A stretch of DNA of 41,140 bases from Kitasatospora sp. Root107. Its GTDB lineage: Bacteria; Actinomycetota; Actinomycetes; Streptomycetales; Streptomycetaceae. Of the stretch, positions 8,766-17,799 are shown one piece after another. A program made the position numbers and the translations under genes. A model generated the notes under the pieces. It was not told the origin of the DNA. It saw only the letters and a list, made by a program, of their open reading frames with translations, and did not search any database. The DNA lies in NCBI RefSeq assembly GCF_001424875.1, contig NZ_LMCT01000020.1, positions 90,743 to 131,882 on the forward strand, read 5' to 3'. The number at the start of each line of letters is the position of its first letter. Within the stretch, counting starts at the first letter, position 1.

Positions 8766-9147
8766 TATGGCCTGCGATGGGGCCCGCCAAGCCCTCGCAC
8801 CGACCCGCGTGCGTAACGATCGAGTTACCGGAATTTGGCCAGGGCGTTGGCCGGGCCTGCCACGGGCCTTCGGTTCCGTGATCCTTGATCAGTCACGTTC
8901 CTCACGGGCTCGTCCGACCCATGTCAGGCGCCTGGTACCGGGCCACCAGCGGTGCCGCGCTGGCCTGGTGCCGACTGGCCCGCGGGTCGTGATCCTCGCC
9001 GGGACCGTCCACGGGGTGCTCACCGCGCTGGACTTCGTCCTGTCCTGGCTGCTGCCACCGACCGGGCGGCGGAACTGTGCGGGCCGGCCGACTCGTCCTC
9101 GTAAGTGCCGGAGTCTCTGATGGCCGGGTGCGCGGAGGTGAGCTCGG
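8766..9147. other. intergenic region between divergent xylF and DUF3048 genes
   Basis: I see no convincing gene here. The open frames present are out-of-frame shadows without ribosome binding sites or protein-like composition. It probably carries the promoters of both neighbours. Confidence 0.5.
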
Positions 9148-10203
9148 ATGAAAACCTTCGAGCGTGCGCTGGGCCGGTGGATGTCCCTGCCTCTCGCCCG
9201 GCGGATCGCCGCCCTCGCGGTCAGCAGCGGCGCCCTGCTGCTCGCGGCGCTGCTGGCGATCGTGCTCACCATCGGCGACGGAGGCTCTCCGGCTCGTACG
9301 GGGGCCGGCCCGCCGCCCGCCCCGGCCGGTCCCGGCAGCACGGACACCGTGTCGCCGCTCACCGGGCTCCCGGGGGAGGCGGGCAGGATCATCGCCGTCA
9401 AGGTCGACAACGCCGCCGCTGCCCGGCCGCAGACGGGCGTGAACGCGGCCGACGTGGTCTACGCGATCGAGGTCGAGGGCGGCATCTCACGGTTCCTGGC
9501 GATCTACGACTCGAACCACCTTCCCGCCGGCGACCGGATCGGCCCGGTGCGCAGCGCTCGGGAGAGCGATCTGCCGATCCTGCAGCAGTACGGGCGCGTG
9601 GACTTCGCCTACTCCGGGGCGCAGACCCGGTTCCTGTCGGTGCTCGCCCAGGCCGATGTTTTCAACTGCTCGCCGCAGCAGGACAATTCGTTCTTCCGCG
9701 GGCAGTGGAACGTGCCGCCGTTCAACCAGTACGTGGTGCCGTCCGGGATTCTGCGCCACTTCCCGGACGCGGCGGCGGGCCGCGATGTCGGCTTCCGCTT
9801 CGGCGACGCGCCGACCGGGGGTGTGCCGAAGGCCTCGTTCACCGCGCGGATGCCCGCGGCCTCGTTCACATTCACCTGGTCCGCCGCGGAAGGAAGGTAC
9901 CTGGTGGCGCTCGACGGCAGACCGGCCATGACGACGGACGCCGGGCAGATGGGTGCGCCGACGATCGTGGTGCAGAAGGTCGCCGAGACCACCTCGCCCC
10001 GCAGGCTCGTCGACTCCTCCGGTGAGCTCCTGCCCTTCGCGCCGACGGTCGGCAGCGGCGAGGCGGTGTTCCTGCGGGACGGCATGGCGTACCGGGGCAG
10101 CTGGTCGCGGCCCGGCGCCGCCGGCGGCACGGAGTTCAGCTACGCGGGGCAGCGGATGGCGTTCCACCCCGGGCAGGTCTGGGTCGTCCTCGAACCCGCG
10201 TGA
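9148..10203 (+). CDS. DUF3048 domain-containing membrane-anchored protein (YerB-like)
   Basis: 351 aa. One N-terminal transmembrane segment (about 18-43) is followed by a Pro/Gly-rich linker and a DUF3048 domain: LTGLPG, VKVDNAAAARPQTGVNAADVVY, EGGISRFLAIY, GPVRSARESDLPILQQYGRV and SFFRG. The C-terminal half (about 215-350) matches the second DUF3048 unit, with FTWSAAEGRYLVALDGRP. GGAGG lies 8 nt before the ATG. The family is widespread in Firmicutes and actinobacteria and is extracytoplasmic; its molecular function is unknown. It does not look co-transcribed with any neighbour. Confidence 0.88.
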   Translation: MKTFERALGRWMSLPLARRIAALAVSSGALLLAALLAIVLTIGDGGSPARTGAGPPPAPAGPGSTDTVSPLTGLPGEAGRIIAVKVDNAAAARPQTGVNAADVVYAIEVEGGISRFLAIYDSNHLPAGDRIGPVRSARESDLPILQQYGRVDFAYSGAQTRFLSVLAQADVFNCSPQQDNSFFRGQWNVPPFNQYVVPSGILRHFPDAAAGRDVGFRFGDAPTGGVPKASFTARMPAASFTFTWSAAEGRYLVALDGRPAMTTDAGQMGAPTIVVQKVAETTSPRRLVDSSGELLPFAPTVGSGEAVFLRDGMAYRGSWSRPGAAGGTEFSYAGQRMAFHPGQVWVVLEPA

Positions 10204-10261
10204 CACCGGCCGTCGGGCCAGGTCGAGACGTACCGAACCACTGGCGACGGCCTCTGTAACT

Positions 10262-10279
10262 GTCGAACACCCTGTCTTC
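10262..10279 (-). repeat. motif-only copy of the GH1-tail repeat junction
   Basis: GTCGAACACCCTGTCTTC differs from the 18-bp junction motif of copies A and C at one base. The GH1 tail that should lie to its left is essentially absent: only CAGTGGTTCGG on the minus strand recalls it before the DUF3048 stop at 10203. It is probably a relic truncated by that gene or by a deletion. Confidence 0.6.
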
Positions 10280-10377
10280 AAGCCCTGACAGCACTCCACA
10301 GCCATGGGCACCCTGCTCCACGATGCCCATCGTCCTGGGTCGACGCTGACGAACACCACCGCCGTGGAATATCCCAA

Positions 10378-10526
10378 CTACGCCTTCCGATGGGCCCGCT
10401 GAGTGGCGATCAGCTCGCGATACCAGGCGTAGGACGACTTCGGGGTGCGCCGCTGGGTCTCGAAGTCGACGTGGACCAGGCCGAATCTTTGAGTGAATCC
10501 TTCAGGCCGTCGAACACCCTGTCCTC
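10378..10526 (-). repeat. GH1-tail repeat, copy B
   Basis: The minus strand carries the 18-bp junction motif (one base different, GTCCTC end) followed by 42 in-frame GH1 C-terminal codons (PEGFTQRFGLVHVDF ... IATQRAHRKA) and a TAG stop at 10378. Its length is 149 bp, the same as copies A and C. The C-terminal decapeptide differs from the other copies, so it is a separate GH1 allele rather than a recent duplicate. From 10527 to 10695 I see no gene. Confidence 0.9.
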
Positions 10527-10695
10527 GTAGACGCAACCATCGGCCACCCAGTCGGCTCCCACGCGCGCCAGACCCGAGGGGCCGCCACTGACACGCCGCA
10601 GGAAAAGCCGTCTACCAAATCGTGGAGACTGTCGGGCCGGTACCCCGACCGGCTTTCCGATGCCGCTGCGCATGGGATTGCACCCCTTGACCCGG

Positions 10696-12840
10696 TCACC
10701 GCGTCAGCGCACCGTCGGGTAGTGGCGTCGCCCGCAGGAGGAACGTCGCGATGTCGTCGGCGCGTTGGGCGGACTGCTGGGCTCCGGCCACGAGATCGGT
10801 CGCCGCCGTTTCCAGGTCAAGAACTGCATGGTCGAGCTGCCGGGCGAGGGCGGCGATCGCCTCGTCGAGGTCCGCCCCGGGCGACTCCACCAGACCGTCG
10901 GTGTACAGCAGCATCAGCGCTCCGATGTCGAACGCCACCTCGGTGATCGGGTAGACAGCGGTGGTGTCGACGCCCAACGGCAGGCCGGGCGGGATGTCCA
11001 GGACCCTGGTGGTCGACCGGCCGGGCGGGCGCAGCAACGGCGGCGGGTGTCCGGCGTTGACCAGGAAGGCACGGTGCGCGGCAAGGTCCAGGTGCGCGTA
11101 CAGGCACGTCGTGAAGAGATCCGGATCGAGGTCGCACAGCAGCCGGTTCGCCCGGATGAGGACCTGGTCGGGGGCGGCGCCTGCGGTGGCGTGGACGGCA
11201 GTGCGGACCTGGCCCATCAGGGCGGCGGCCGGGACGTTGTGGCCCTGGACGTCGCCGATCACGGCGGCTGCGGTGGTCGGGCCGAGCCGGATGAGGTCGT
11301 AGAAGTCCCCCCCGATGTCCATGCCCCGGGTTGCGGGCAGGTAGCGGGCGGCGACCCGAAGGCCGTCGATCGTCGGCAGGGCGTGGGGAAGCAGGACCTG
11401 CTGGAGACCGTGGGCGAGCCGGTTCTTCGTGTCGTACAGGTGCGCGCGATCCAGGGCCTGAGCGATCAGTCCGGCCAATGAGGTCAGGACGGTGCGCTCG
11501 TCGCCCGCGAAGCGGTGTGGCTGGTCGTACGCGAGCAGGCAGCAGCCCACCGGTCGGCCGGAGGTAACGAGCGGCAGCACGGCCCACGCCTTCTTGCCGG
11601 TGACCTGCGGAACCTCCGGAAAGGCGCGGGCCAGCTCCTCGGGGCCGTCAAAGAACCCTGGCACCCCTGCGGTGAGGGCCCGCATCATCGGCGCGGTGCG
11701 CTCGTCCAGGGGGATCTCGTGGAAGCGTGCCATCTCCTCTGCGCTGTACCCCCGGTAGCCGGTCACCTGCAGGCGGCCTTCCTCGGCGCTCATCATGGCG
11801 AGCCCCTGGGCGTCGAAGGCCGGCAGGATCTGTTCGGCCACCAGGGCGATCACGTCGTCGACCGTGACGGCCTCGGTGAGGGCCGCCGCCAGGTGCATGA
11901 TCTGGTACAGCTGACCGGCGCGGGACACCGGAGTCGGCCGGTGAGGGCCGGGGGCGGGGGAGGTCACGGGGCCGGCGCTGGCCGGGGTGATGCGCACGCT
12001 GATCCCGTTGCCGTCCGTGTAGAGCCGGAAATCCAGCCACTGGTCCGGTGGCCGCATCGCGGTGAACGCCACCGGCTGCCGACTGATGACCGCCGCCCGG
12101 TACCGGTCCTCGTATTCGGGGTCGTCCAGCCAGGGCAGGGCCTGCCAAGGGATCGCGCCCAGCAGCTGCTCCTGCTCGGCTCCGAGCAGGGCACATGCCG
12201 TCTCGGTGAGGAAGGTGATCCGCCCGTTGAGATCGAGTGCGCAGCTGCCGCCCGGGAGCCGTTCCGCGAACGCGGTCGCGGCTGCCTCGGGCAACTTGGC
12301 GGCTGCCAGCCGACGGGGCAGGACGCGGGGCCGGAGGGGTGCCGTGATGGGCTGCTGGGCGGATTCGGCACCGGCCAGCAGCTCGGCGAACCGGTCGCAA
12401 CCGGCAACGATCAGATCCCGGTCGGCTGCGGCGAGGTGCGACGGGCGGGAGCCGGGCCACAGCAACAGCAACGCGCCCCACTGCCGCCCTCCGGTGCAGA
12501 TGGGGGCGGCCGCCAGCGCGAAGTGGTAGGGCATCGCGACGGCGATACGCGGGTACAGGCGGGCGAAGTCCTCCTGGCTGCCGGACCACACCATCCTGCG
12601 GTCCCGCAGGGCGTCACTGCTGGGGGCCGGGGCTGTGAGCGCAACCCTGGTCCACGGCGCGATGAACTCGGCGGGCAGGCCCTGGACGACTGCCAGGTGC
12701 AGCACGCCTTCATCGGCTCGCAAGAGATACACGCCGCCCGAGGACGCGCCGCACTGCTCCACCGTCGCGGTCAGCACTTCGTCCAGCCGCTCGTCCCACC
12801 CGGCCGCCTCACCGGCGGCCGACACGAGATTCTCCCGCAC
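10696..12840 (-). CDS. PP2C-type (SpoIIE-like) protein phosphatase with GAF-PAS-GAF sensor
   Basis: 714 aa from a GTG at 12840. The order is an N-terminal GAF domain (about 15-165), a PAS domain (about 190-290; DLNGRITFLTETACALLG), a second GAF (about 325-490) and a PP2C_2/SpoIIE phosphatase (about 500-712). Metal-binding motifs are RGMDIGGDFYDL, IGDVQGHNVPAAALM and LLYTDGLVE. Streptomycetes have many such Ser/Thr phosphatases, which act on anti-sigma antagonists in partner-switching pathways. This one lacks an HATPase kinase domain. The open frame runs up to 13170, but the extra 110 residues are low-complexity and overlap a strong hairpin (12942-12971), and GGAGAG precedes the GTG chosen. 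The start is moderately certain. Confidence 0.87.
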   Translation of the reverse strand: MRENLVSAAGEAAGWDERLDEVLTATVEQCGASSGGVYLLRADEGVLHLAVVQGLPAEFIAPWTRVALTAPAPSSDALRDRRMVWSGSQEDFARLYPRIAVAMPYHFALAAAPICTGGRQWGALLLLWPGSRPSHLAAADRDLIVAGCDRFAELLAGAESAQQPITAPLRPRVLPRRLAAAKLPEAAATAFAERLPGGSCALDLNGRITFLTETACALLGAEQEQLLGAIPWQALPWLDDPEYEDRYRAAVISRQPVAFTAMRPPDQWLDFRLYTDGNGISVRITPASAGPVTSPAPGPHRPTPVSRAGQLYQIMHLAAALTEAVTVDDVIALVAEQILPAFDAQGLAMMSAEEGRLQVTGYRGYSAEEMARFHEIPLDERTAPMMRALTAGVPGFFDGPEELARAFPEVPQVTGKKAWAVLPLVTSGRPVGCCLLAYDQPHRFAGDERTVLTSLAGLIAQALDRAHLYDTKNRLAHGLQQVLLPHALPTIDGLRVAARYLPATRGMDIGGDFYDLIRLGPTTAAAVIGDVQGHNVPAAALMGQVRTAVHATAGAAPDQVLIRANRLLCDLDPDLFTTCLYAHLDLAAHRAFLVNAGHPPPLLRPPGRSTTRVLDIPPGLPLGVDTTAVYPITEVAFDIGALMLLYTDGLVESPGADLDEAIAALARQLDHAVLDLETAATDLVAGAQQSAQRADDIATFLLRATPLPDGALTR

Positions 12841-12941
12841 GCCGTATCGCTCTCCGCCGCTGGTTCGACGGCCCAAACCGCAGTGCGTTCCGGACAACGC
12901 CCATACCAGTGACGCTACGCCCGCTGCGGTCGCCGGGCACA

Positions 12942-12971
12942 CGGACCACCCCGGTGCGCCGGGGTGGTCCG
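12942..12971. promoter_or_regulatory. 13-bp perfect hairpin with tetraloop upstream of the SpoIIE-type phosphatase gene
   Basis: The arms 12942-12954 and 12959-12971 are perfectly complementary, with a TGCG loop. There is no T tract. It lies about 100 bp upstream of the chosen start. It may be a factor-independent stop for transcription entering from the right, a 5'-UTR structure or an operator. Confidence 0.6.
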
Positions 12972-13170
12972 GAGTCAGGCAATCGCCGGTCAGGTCGCCC
13001 ACCGCTGAGGTGGGGGCCATCCGGACCGGCCGCACCAGGGGGGGTGGAGCCGGGGGCCGAGCAGACCCGAGCTGAGCTTGCCGCGGCGCGCAGCTGCGAA
13101 CGCCCTCTTCCGCCCAAGCCCACCAACCGGTGTCGGGCCTGACGCGTTCTACCCCTACCTCGTAGCCCAA

Positions 13171-13319
13171 CTACCGTTTGCACCAGGCACGATGATCAGC
13201 AATCATGTCGCGACACCACGCGTACGACGCCTTCGGCGTGCGCCGCTGCGTCGCGAAGTCGCCATGGACCAGGCCGAAGCGCTGACTGAACCCCTCAGCC
13301 CGTCGAACACCCTGTCATC
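13171..13319 (-). repeat. GH1-tail repeat, copy C
   Basis: On the minus strand the motif GATGACAGGGTGTTCGAC is joined to 42 in-frame GH1 codons (AEGFSQRFGLVHGDF ... IADHRAWCKR) and a TAG stop at 13171. The unit is 149 bp with no indel relative to copies A and B. It shares base choices such as GAAGCGCTG with the intact gene at 18.6 kb where A and B differ. Confidence 0.9.
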
Positions 13320-13382
13320 GTATCCGGCCTGCGGACAGCCAGCCGCGTCCCCAACCTCACGGGTCAGAACAGCTAGGGCGCG

Positions 13383-13457
13383 TATCGAGTCGTGATCATC
13401 GGGTGGTCCTGGTGAGGTCTTTGATCCAGATCATCGAGGCGTGCGGGTGGAGACTGG
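13383..13457 (-). mobile_element. IS5-family transposase 3' remnant, left copy of a 75-bp direct repeat
   Basis: The minus frame reads LRLRASMIWIKDLTRTTR-stop (or with small changes), the C-terminus typical of IS5/IS112-type transposases in Streptomyces. It matches 17800-17874 over 75 bp with five mismatches. Homology ends abruptly at 13457. No inverted repeat or remaining transposase body was seen. Confidence 0.7.
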
Positions 13458-13535
13458 GGCACGTGGAGCCGACGTGAGCCGACCGGTGCACTGATGTCCG
13501 GGCGGGGACTCATGGGACATGGCCCTGCACCCGGC

Positions 13536-14198
13536 TCAGGTTCCGGGGAGGATACGGCGCGTTTCGTAGGCCCACATCGCGATCTCGACCCGGTTGCGGG
13601 CGCCGAGTTTGGCCATCAGGCTGGCCAGATGCGTCTTCACCGTGCTGAGGCTGATGTGCAGTGCATCGGCGATCTCGGTGTTGGTCAGCCCGCGAGCGAC
13701 GGCGAGGAGCACCTGCTCCTCGCGGGCGGTGACGGGTGAGACCGGCTGGGCCGCGGGCCGGCCGGCGGGCAGGTCCGCGAATGCCTGGAGCAGACGGACG
13801 GTGACGCTGGGCGCGATGAGCGCCTCCCCGTCGGACGCCGACCGCACGGCCTGGGCCAGAAGGTCTGGTCCCGTGTCCTTGAGGAGGAATCCGCGGGCGC
13901 CGGCACGCAGCGAGCCGTAGACGTACTCGTCGAGGTCGAACGTGGTGATGACGACCACGGCCAGCGGGTCGGCGACGCCCGGGCCGGCGACCAGCCGGGT
14001 GGCCTCGAGCCCGTCGAGTACGGGCATGCGGATGTCGAACAGGCAGACGTCGGGGCGCAGTTCGCGGGCCAGACCTACCGCTTCCTGTCCGTCGGCGGCC
14101 TCGCCGACCACCTCGATGCCGGGCTGGGCGTTCAGCATGATCCGCAGCCCGGTGCGGATGATCGTCTGGTCGTCAGCGACGAGGACGCGTATGGACAC
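13536..14198 (-). CDS. NarL/FixJ-family response regulator
   Basis: 220 aa. The receiver domain (1-120) has the acidic pair D9/D10, phospho-acceptor D55 in LFDIRMP and K107 in LLKD. A LuxR-type HTH (about 152-212; REEQVLLAVARGLTNTEIA, then STVKTHLASLMAKL) follows. The GTG start at 14198 has GAGGAA 9 nt upstream; an ATG at 14237 is also in frame. It overlaps the end of the kinase gene by 26 bp, so the two form a coupled two-component pair. The divergent MMPL exporter is a likely target. Confidence 0.9.
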   Translation of the reverse strand: MSIRVLVADDQTIIRTGLRIMLNAQPGIEVVGEAADGQEAVGLARELRPDVCLFDIRMPVLDGLEATRLVAGPGVADPLAVVVITTFDLDEYVYGSLRAGARGFLLKDTGPDLLAQAVRSASDGEALIAPSVTVRLLQAFADLPAGRPAAQPVSPVTAREEQVLLAVARGLTNTEIADALHISLSTVKTHLASLMAKLGARNRVEIAMWAYETRRILPGT

Positions 14199-15345
14199 CG
14201 CTCTCGTTCCTCGCTCTCGGCAGCTCGGCTTCGACATGCCAGCCCCGGTCGGTGCCCGGGCCGGCTCGTAGTGTGCCGCCGATCAGGGTCGCGCGCTCGC
14301 GCAGTCCGGTAAGTCCGTATCCGTCGCGACCCCGGCCGGTGCGCCGGCCGTTGTCCCGCACGCTCACCCGTACCGTGTGCCGTTCCGCGGCGACCCGGAC
14401 GACGACCTCGGTCGCGTCGACCGCGTGGCGCAGCGCGTTGGTCACCGACTCCTGCACGATCCGGTAGATGGCGGCGTCCACGGCCGGGGGCAGCGTGTCC
14501 AACTCGCCGTCGAGCCCCAGGTCGACCCTGATGCGACCGCCGGGGGTGCGCACCAGGCGCTCCAGATCCGCGACGCCGGCAGGGGGCGCCAGCTCGGCGC
14601 CGACCCCGCGGTCGCGCAGCGCGGCGACCATGGCGCGCATTTCCTCCAGCGTGCGCGCCCCTTCCTCCTCGATCCCCTCCAGCGCCTCGACTGCGGCGGA
14701 CGGGTCGGTGCCAGCGAGCACCCGGCCTGCCTGGGCGATGATCACCATGGCCGACACGTGGTGGGCCACCGTGTCGTGCAGTTCCCGGGCGAGCTGCTCG
14801 CGCTCGCGGGAGCGCACCTGATCCAACTGCCGCTCGCGAGCGGTCACCCGGAACCGCACCGCAGCCCCGACCACGCCGGGCAGCAGCAGGAAGACGAAGC
14901 CCCCGACCTCTTCGACGACCGGGGTCTCGTACGTGACGGTCGCCAGGGTGCAGGCCGCGAGGATCACCGCGCCACCGAGCACGATCTCCCGTCCCGATCC
15001 CCACCGGGGCAGCGCGTACACCAGCACGAGCACGACCGCGTCGATGTCCAGGCCGACCGGCTCGCGCGGTGCAGCGACGAGCGAGGCCACTTGAAGCAGG
15101 ATCACCGAGCCGAACGCCAGCTTGACCATCGCCAGTGGGCGGGTCCGGCGCCACAAGGGCAGCAGGCACAGCCATACGGCGAACACCACCGCCACCGGCC
15201 GCCACACGACGTTCTCGCGCAGGGTGGCCTCCAGCACCACACCGCCCAGGCCCACGGCGAGCAGCGCCCAGTCCCGCCACACCCGGGCGGGCGCGTCGGG
15301 CGGCCGGGGTTCGGTCCACAGGGTTCGCAGGTCGTCTCGGAGCAC
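14173..15345 (-). CDS. sensor histidine kinase (HisKA_3 family)
   Basis: 390 aa. The N-terminal half has about five hydrophobic segments (roughly 27-45, 50-66, 77-92, 102-113 and 122-160) and little extracytoplasmic sequence, so it may sense a membrane signal. The HisKA_3 dimerisation domain carries the phospho-acceptor H190 in ARELHDTVAHH. The HATPase_c domain has the N-box ESVTNALRHA (N303), the G1 motif RDNG (331-333) and GYGLTGLRERA. It is paired with the response regulator. The start codon is GTG at 15345 and the ribosome binding site is weak. Confidence 0.9.
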   Translation of the reverse strand: MLRDDLRTLWTEPRPPDAPARVWRDWALLAVGLGGVVLEATLRENVVWRPVAVVFAVWLCLLPLWRRTRPLAMVKLAFGSVILLQVASLVAAPREPVGLDIDAVVLVLVYALPRWGSGREIVLGGAVILAACTLATVTYETPVVEEVGGFVFLLLPGVVGAAVRFRVTARERQLDQVRSREREQLARELHDTVAHHVSAMVIIAQAGRVLAGTDPSAAVEALEGIEEEGARTLEEMRAMVAALRDRGVGAELAPPAGVADLERLVRTPGGRIRVDLGLDGELDTLPPAVDAAIYRIVQESVTNALRHAVDATEVVVRVAAERHTVRVSVRDNGRRTGRGRDGYGLTGLRERATLIGGTLRAGPGTDRGWHVEAELPRARNESGVHTRPRR

Positions 15346-15476
15346 GGTTCTCAGCCTAGGGACCGCGGCGTGCCGCGCATCGGCCGAAAGGACGGGTCGT
15401 CACTCCGCCCCGGGGCCGACGGATCCGCGGCCCGCGGGCCGATGCCGCGGAGCGCCGTTGCGACGAGCCTCGGTAT

Positions 15477-15502
15477 CGGCGGCCGTACAAGGACGGCCGC
15501 CG
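15477..15502. promoter_or_regulatory. perfect inverted repeat in the kinase/MMPL divergent promoter region
   Basis: CGGCGGCCGT and its exact complement, separated by 6 bp (ACAAGG), lie 19 bp before the MMPL start and just upstream of its GGAGGA site. It could be the response-regulator operator or a leader hairpin that limits ribosome access. Confidence 0.55.
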
Positions 15503-15520
15503 AGGTGGTTGGAGGAACCG

Positions 15521-17746
15521 ATGCTCTCGAAAGCCCTGTTGCGCCTGGGCGCAAGCGCCGCCCGCCATCCCTGGCGGGTGATCACGGCATGGCTGATCGT
15601 CGCCACGCTTGCCGTCCTCGCCGCGATCGCCATCGGCGGGCGGACCGCGGACTCGATGACCGCACCGGGGCTGGACTCCCAACGGGCCGCGCAATTGATC
15701 GAGCGGGCCGGCACCGGCCAGGAGGGGATGACCGCCCAAGTGGTCGTCACCCCCCTCGACGGCGGTGCGACGTTCTTCGACCACGGCAGCGCGCGCACCG
15801 CTCTCACGCGGCTGCAGACCGAGGTGCAGCGGCTGCCGCACGTGCTCGGCACGAGCGACCCGGCGGGGGCACTCGACGCAGGCGGGGACACCGCCGTGCG
15901 CGGCGGCCTCGTCTCGGCCGACGGGCGGATCGCGGTCGTCCGGGTGCAGTACCCCGACCAGAGCCGACTGTCGGCCGAAGACCTCGACGCCCTCGTCGGT
16001 CTCGGCGACCGGCTGCGCGCCGAACTGCCCCTGCGCATCGAGATGGGCGGGAGCCTCTTCTACGCCTTCTCCGACCCCGACGGCGGCGCGAGCGAGTTGA
16101 TCGGCCTCCTCGCCGCGGCCGCGATCCTGTTCCTGGCGTTCGGTTCGCTCGTCGCCGCCGCGCTGCCGATCGGCATGGCGGTCTTCGGGCTGACCGTCGG
16201 GGTTGCCACGATGACAGTGCTGGCGGGGGTGACGGACGTCCCGACCTTCGCACCGGTCCTGGGCAGCATGGTCGGGCTCGGAGTGGGCATCGACTACGCG
16301 CTGTTCGTGCTCGCCAGGCACCGGGAGTACCTCGCGCGCGGGCTCGATCCCCGCGAGGCGGCGGGGCGAGCGGTGGCCACGGCGGGGAGGCCCGTGGTCT
16401 TCGCCGGCGGCACCGTCGTCGTATCGATCCTCGGCCTGGCGGTCGCGAACGTACCGTTCATGACCATGGGCGGGCTCGCCGTCTCGATCGTCGTTCTGAT
16501 CATGGTGGTCGCGTCGGTGACGCTGCTGCCGGCCTTCCTCGGCGCCGCCGGCCCACGCCTGGCCCGGGCCGGCCGGATCGGCCGGGCTCTGCAGACCAGG
16601 CAGCCGGGCCGACTCGCACGTCGCTGGATCGGGCACGTCAGCCGGCACCCGGTGCCGTACGCGGTCGGCGCGGCGGGGCTGCTGCTGACCGCGACGCTGC
16701 CCGTGCTCGGCCTGCGCGTCGGCCTGCCCGACGACGGCTCACTGCCCCACAGCCGTACCGAGCGCCGGGCCTACGACCTCGTCGCCGAGGGATTCGGCCC
16801 GGGCACCAACGGTCCCCTCGTCATCGCCGCGGACCCCACCGGTGATCCGGGAGTGCTGGACCGACTCGTCGCAACGGTCGCGGCGGATCCGGGCATCGCA
16901 TCCGTCGCGCCGACGCACATCGACCGGGCCACCGGAATCGCGACCTTCGTGGTGTTCCCGACCACCAGCCCTCAGGACAAGGCCACGGCCGACACCATCG
17001 CCCGGCTGCGCACCGACGTGCTGCCCACGGCGATCGGGCACGGCCCGGCCAGGGCCCACGTCGGCGGCGCCGCCGCGAGCCTGTCCGATGTGGGCCAACG
17101 CACCAGCCAACGCCTGCCGGCGTTCGTCGCCGCCGTGCTGGCGATGTCGTTCCTGCTGCTGATGCTGGTCTTCCGCTCGATACTCGTACCGCTCAAGGCG
17201 GTACTGCTGAATCTGCTGAGCATCGGCGCGGCCTACGGCATCATGGTCGCGGTCTTCCAGTGGGGCTGGGGAGGCGCACTCATCGGGCTGGAAGCGACGG
17301 TTCCGATCGTGTCGTTCATCCCGATGTTCCTCTTCGCCATCCTGTTCGGCCTGTCGATGGACTACGAGGTGTTCCTCCTCTCCCGCGTACGCGAGGAGTA
17401 CCTGCGCACCGGCGACAACGGCACGGCGATCGTTGAGGGCGTCTCGAGCACCGCCCGGATCATCACCTCGGCCGCCCTCATCATGGTGGCGGTCTTCCTG
17501 TCCTTCGCCGTCGCCGACGACCCCTCCGCCAAAATGTTCGGGCTCGGCCTGGCCGCCGCGATCTTCATCGACGCCACGGTCGTACGCATGGTGCTGGTAC
17601 CGGCGACCATGACACTCCTCGGCCGGACCAACTGGTGGCTGCCGAAGTGGCTGGACCGGATGCTTCCCCGCGGCCCGGTCGGCACCGACGACACCGACGC
17701 TGAATCCACGGGTGAGGCCCCGCGTCCACGGCTGGCTGACCGTTGA
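15521..17746 (+). CDS. MMPL-family RND transporter
   Basis: 741 aa with the duplicated RND layout. TM1 (about 18-42) precedes a first extracytoplasmic domain (about 43-185). The TM2-6 block (about 190-350) contains GSMVGLGVGIDYALFVLARH, the proton-relay Asp-Tyr motif. TM7 (about 378-398), a second extracytoplasmic domain and the TM8-12 block (about 535-710) follow, with FGLSMDYEVFLLSRVREEY. GGAGGA sits 5 nt before the ATG. MMPL proteins export lipids or hydrophobic small molecules by proton antiport. The substrate is unknown here. It is divergent from the two-component pair, which probably controls it. Confidence 0.92.
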   Translation: MLSKALLRLGASAARHPWRVITAWLIVATLAVLAAIAIGGRTADSMTAPGLDSQRAAQLIERAGTGQEGMTAQVVVTPLDGGATFFDHGSARTALTRLQTEVQRLPHVLGTSDPAGALDAGGDTAVRGGLVSADGRIAVVRVQYPDQSRLSAEDLDALVGLGDRLRAELPLRIEMGGSLFYAFSDPDGGASELIGLLAAAAILFLAFGSLVAAALPIGMAVFGLTVGVATMTVLAGVTDVPTFAPVLGSMVGLGVGIDYALFVLARHREYLARGLDPREAAGRAVATAGRPVVFAGGTVVVSILGLAVANVPFMTMGGLAVSIVVLIMVVASVTLLPAFLGAAGPRLARAGRIGRALQTRQPGRLARRWIGHVSRHPVPYAVGAAGLLLTATLPVLGLRVGLPDDGSLPHSRTERRAYDLVAEGFGPGTNGPLVIAADPTGDPGVLDRLVATVAADPGIASVAPTHIDRATGIATFVVFPTTSPQDKATADTIARLRTDVLPTAIGHGPARAHVGGAAASLSDVGQRTSQRLPAFVAAVLAMSFLLLMLVFRSILVPLKAVLLNLLSIGAAYGIMVAVFQWGWGGALIGLEATVPIVSFIPMFLFAILFGLSMDYEVFLLSRVREEYLRTGDNGTAIVEGVSSTARIITSAALIMVAVFLSFAVADDPSAKMFGLGLAAAIFIDATVVRMVLVPATMTLLGRTNWWLPKWLDRMLPRGPVGTDDTDAESTGEAPRPRLADR

Positions 17747-17799
17747 CTCAACTCCTGCCCGCCCTTGGCGTCCGGCACCTCAGCGCGTCACCCAGGGTA

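Noticed and set aside
3887..13319. The 18-bp motif as a LexA (SOS) box
   Set aside because: It contains TCGAAC but lacks the matching GTTCGA half at the required 4-bp spacing, and is not upstream of DNA repair genes.
14377..16845. Plus-strand open frame of 822 codons across the kinase and MMPL genes
   Set aside because: It spans two real genes on different strands, is rich in Arg, Gly and Asp and has no recognisable domain; it is a GC-composition artefact.
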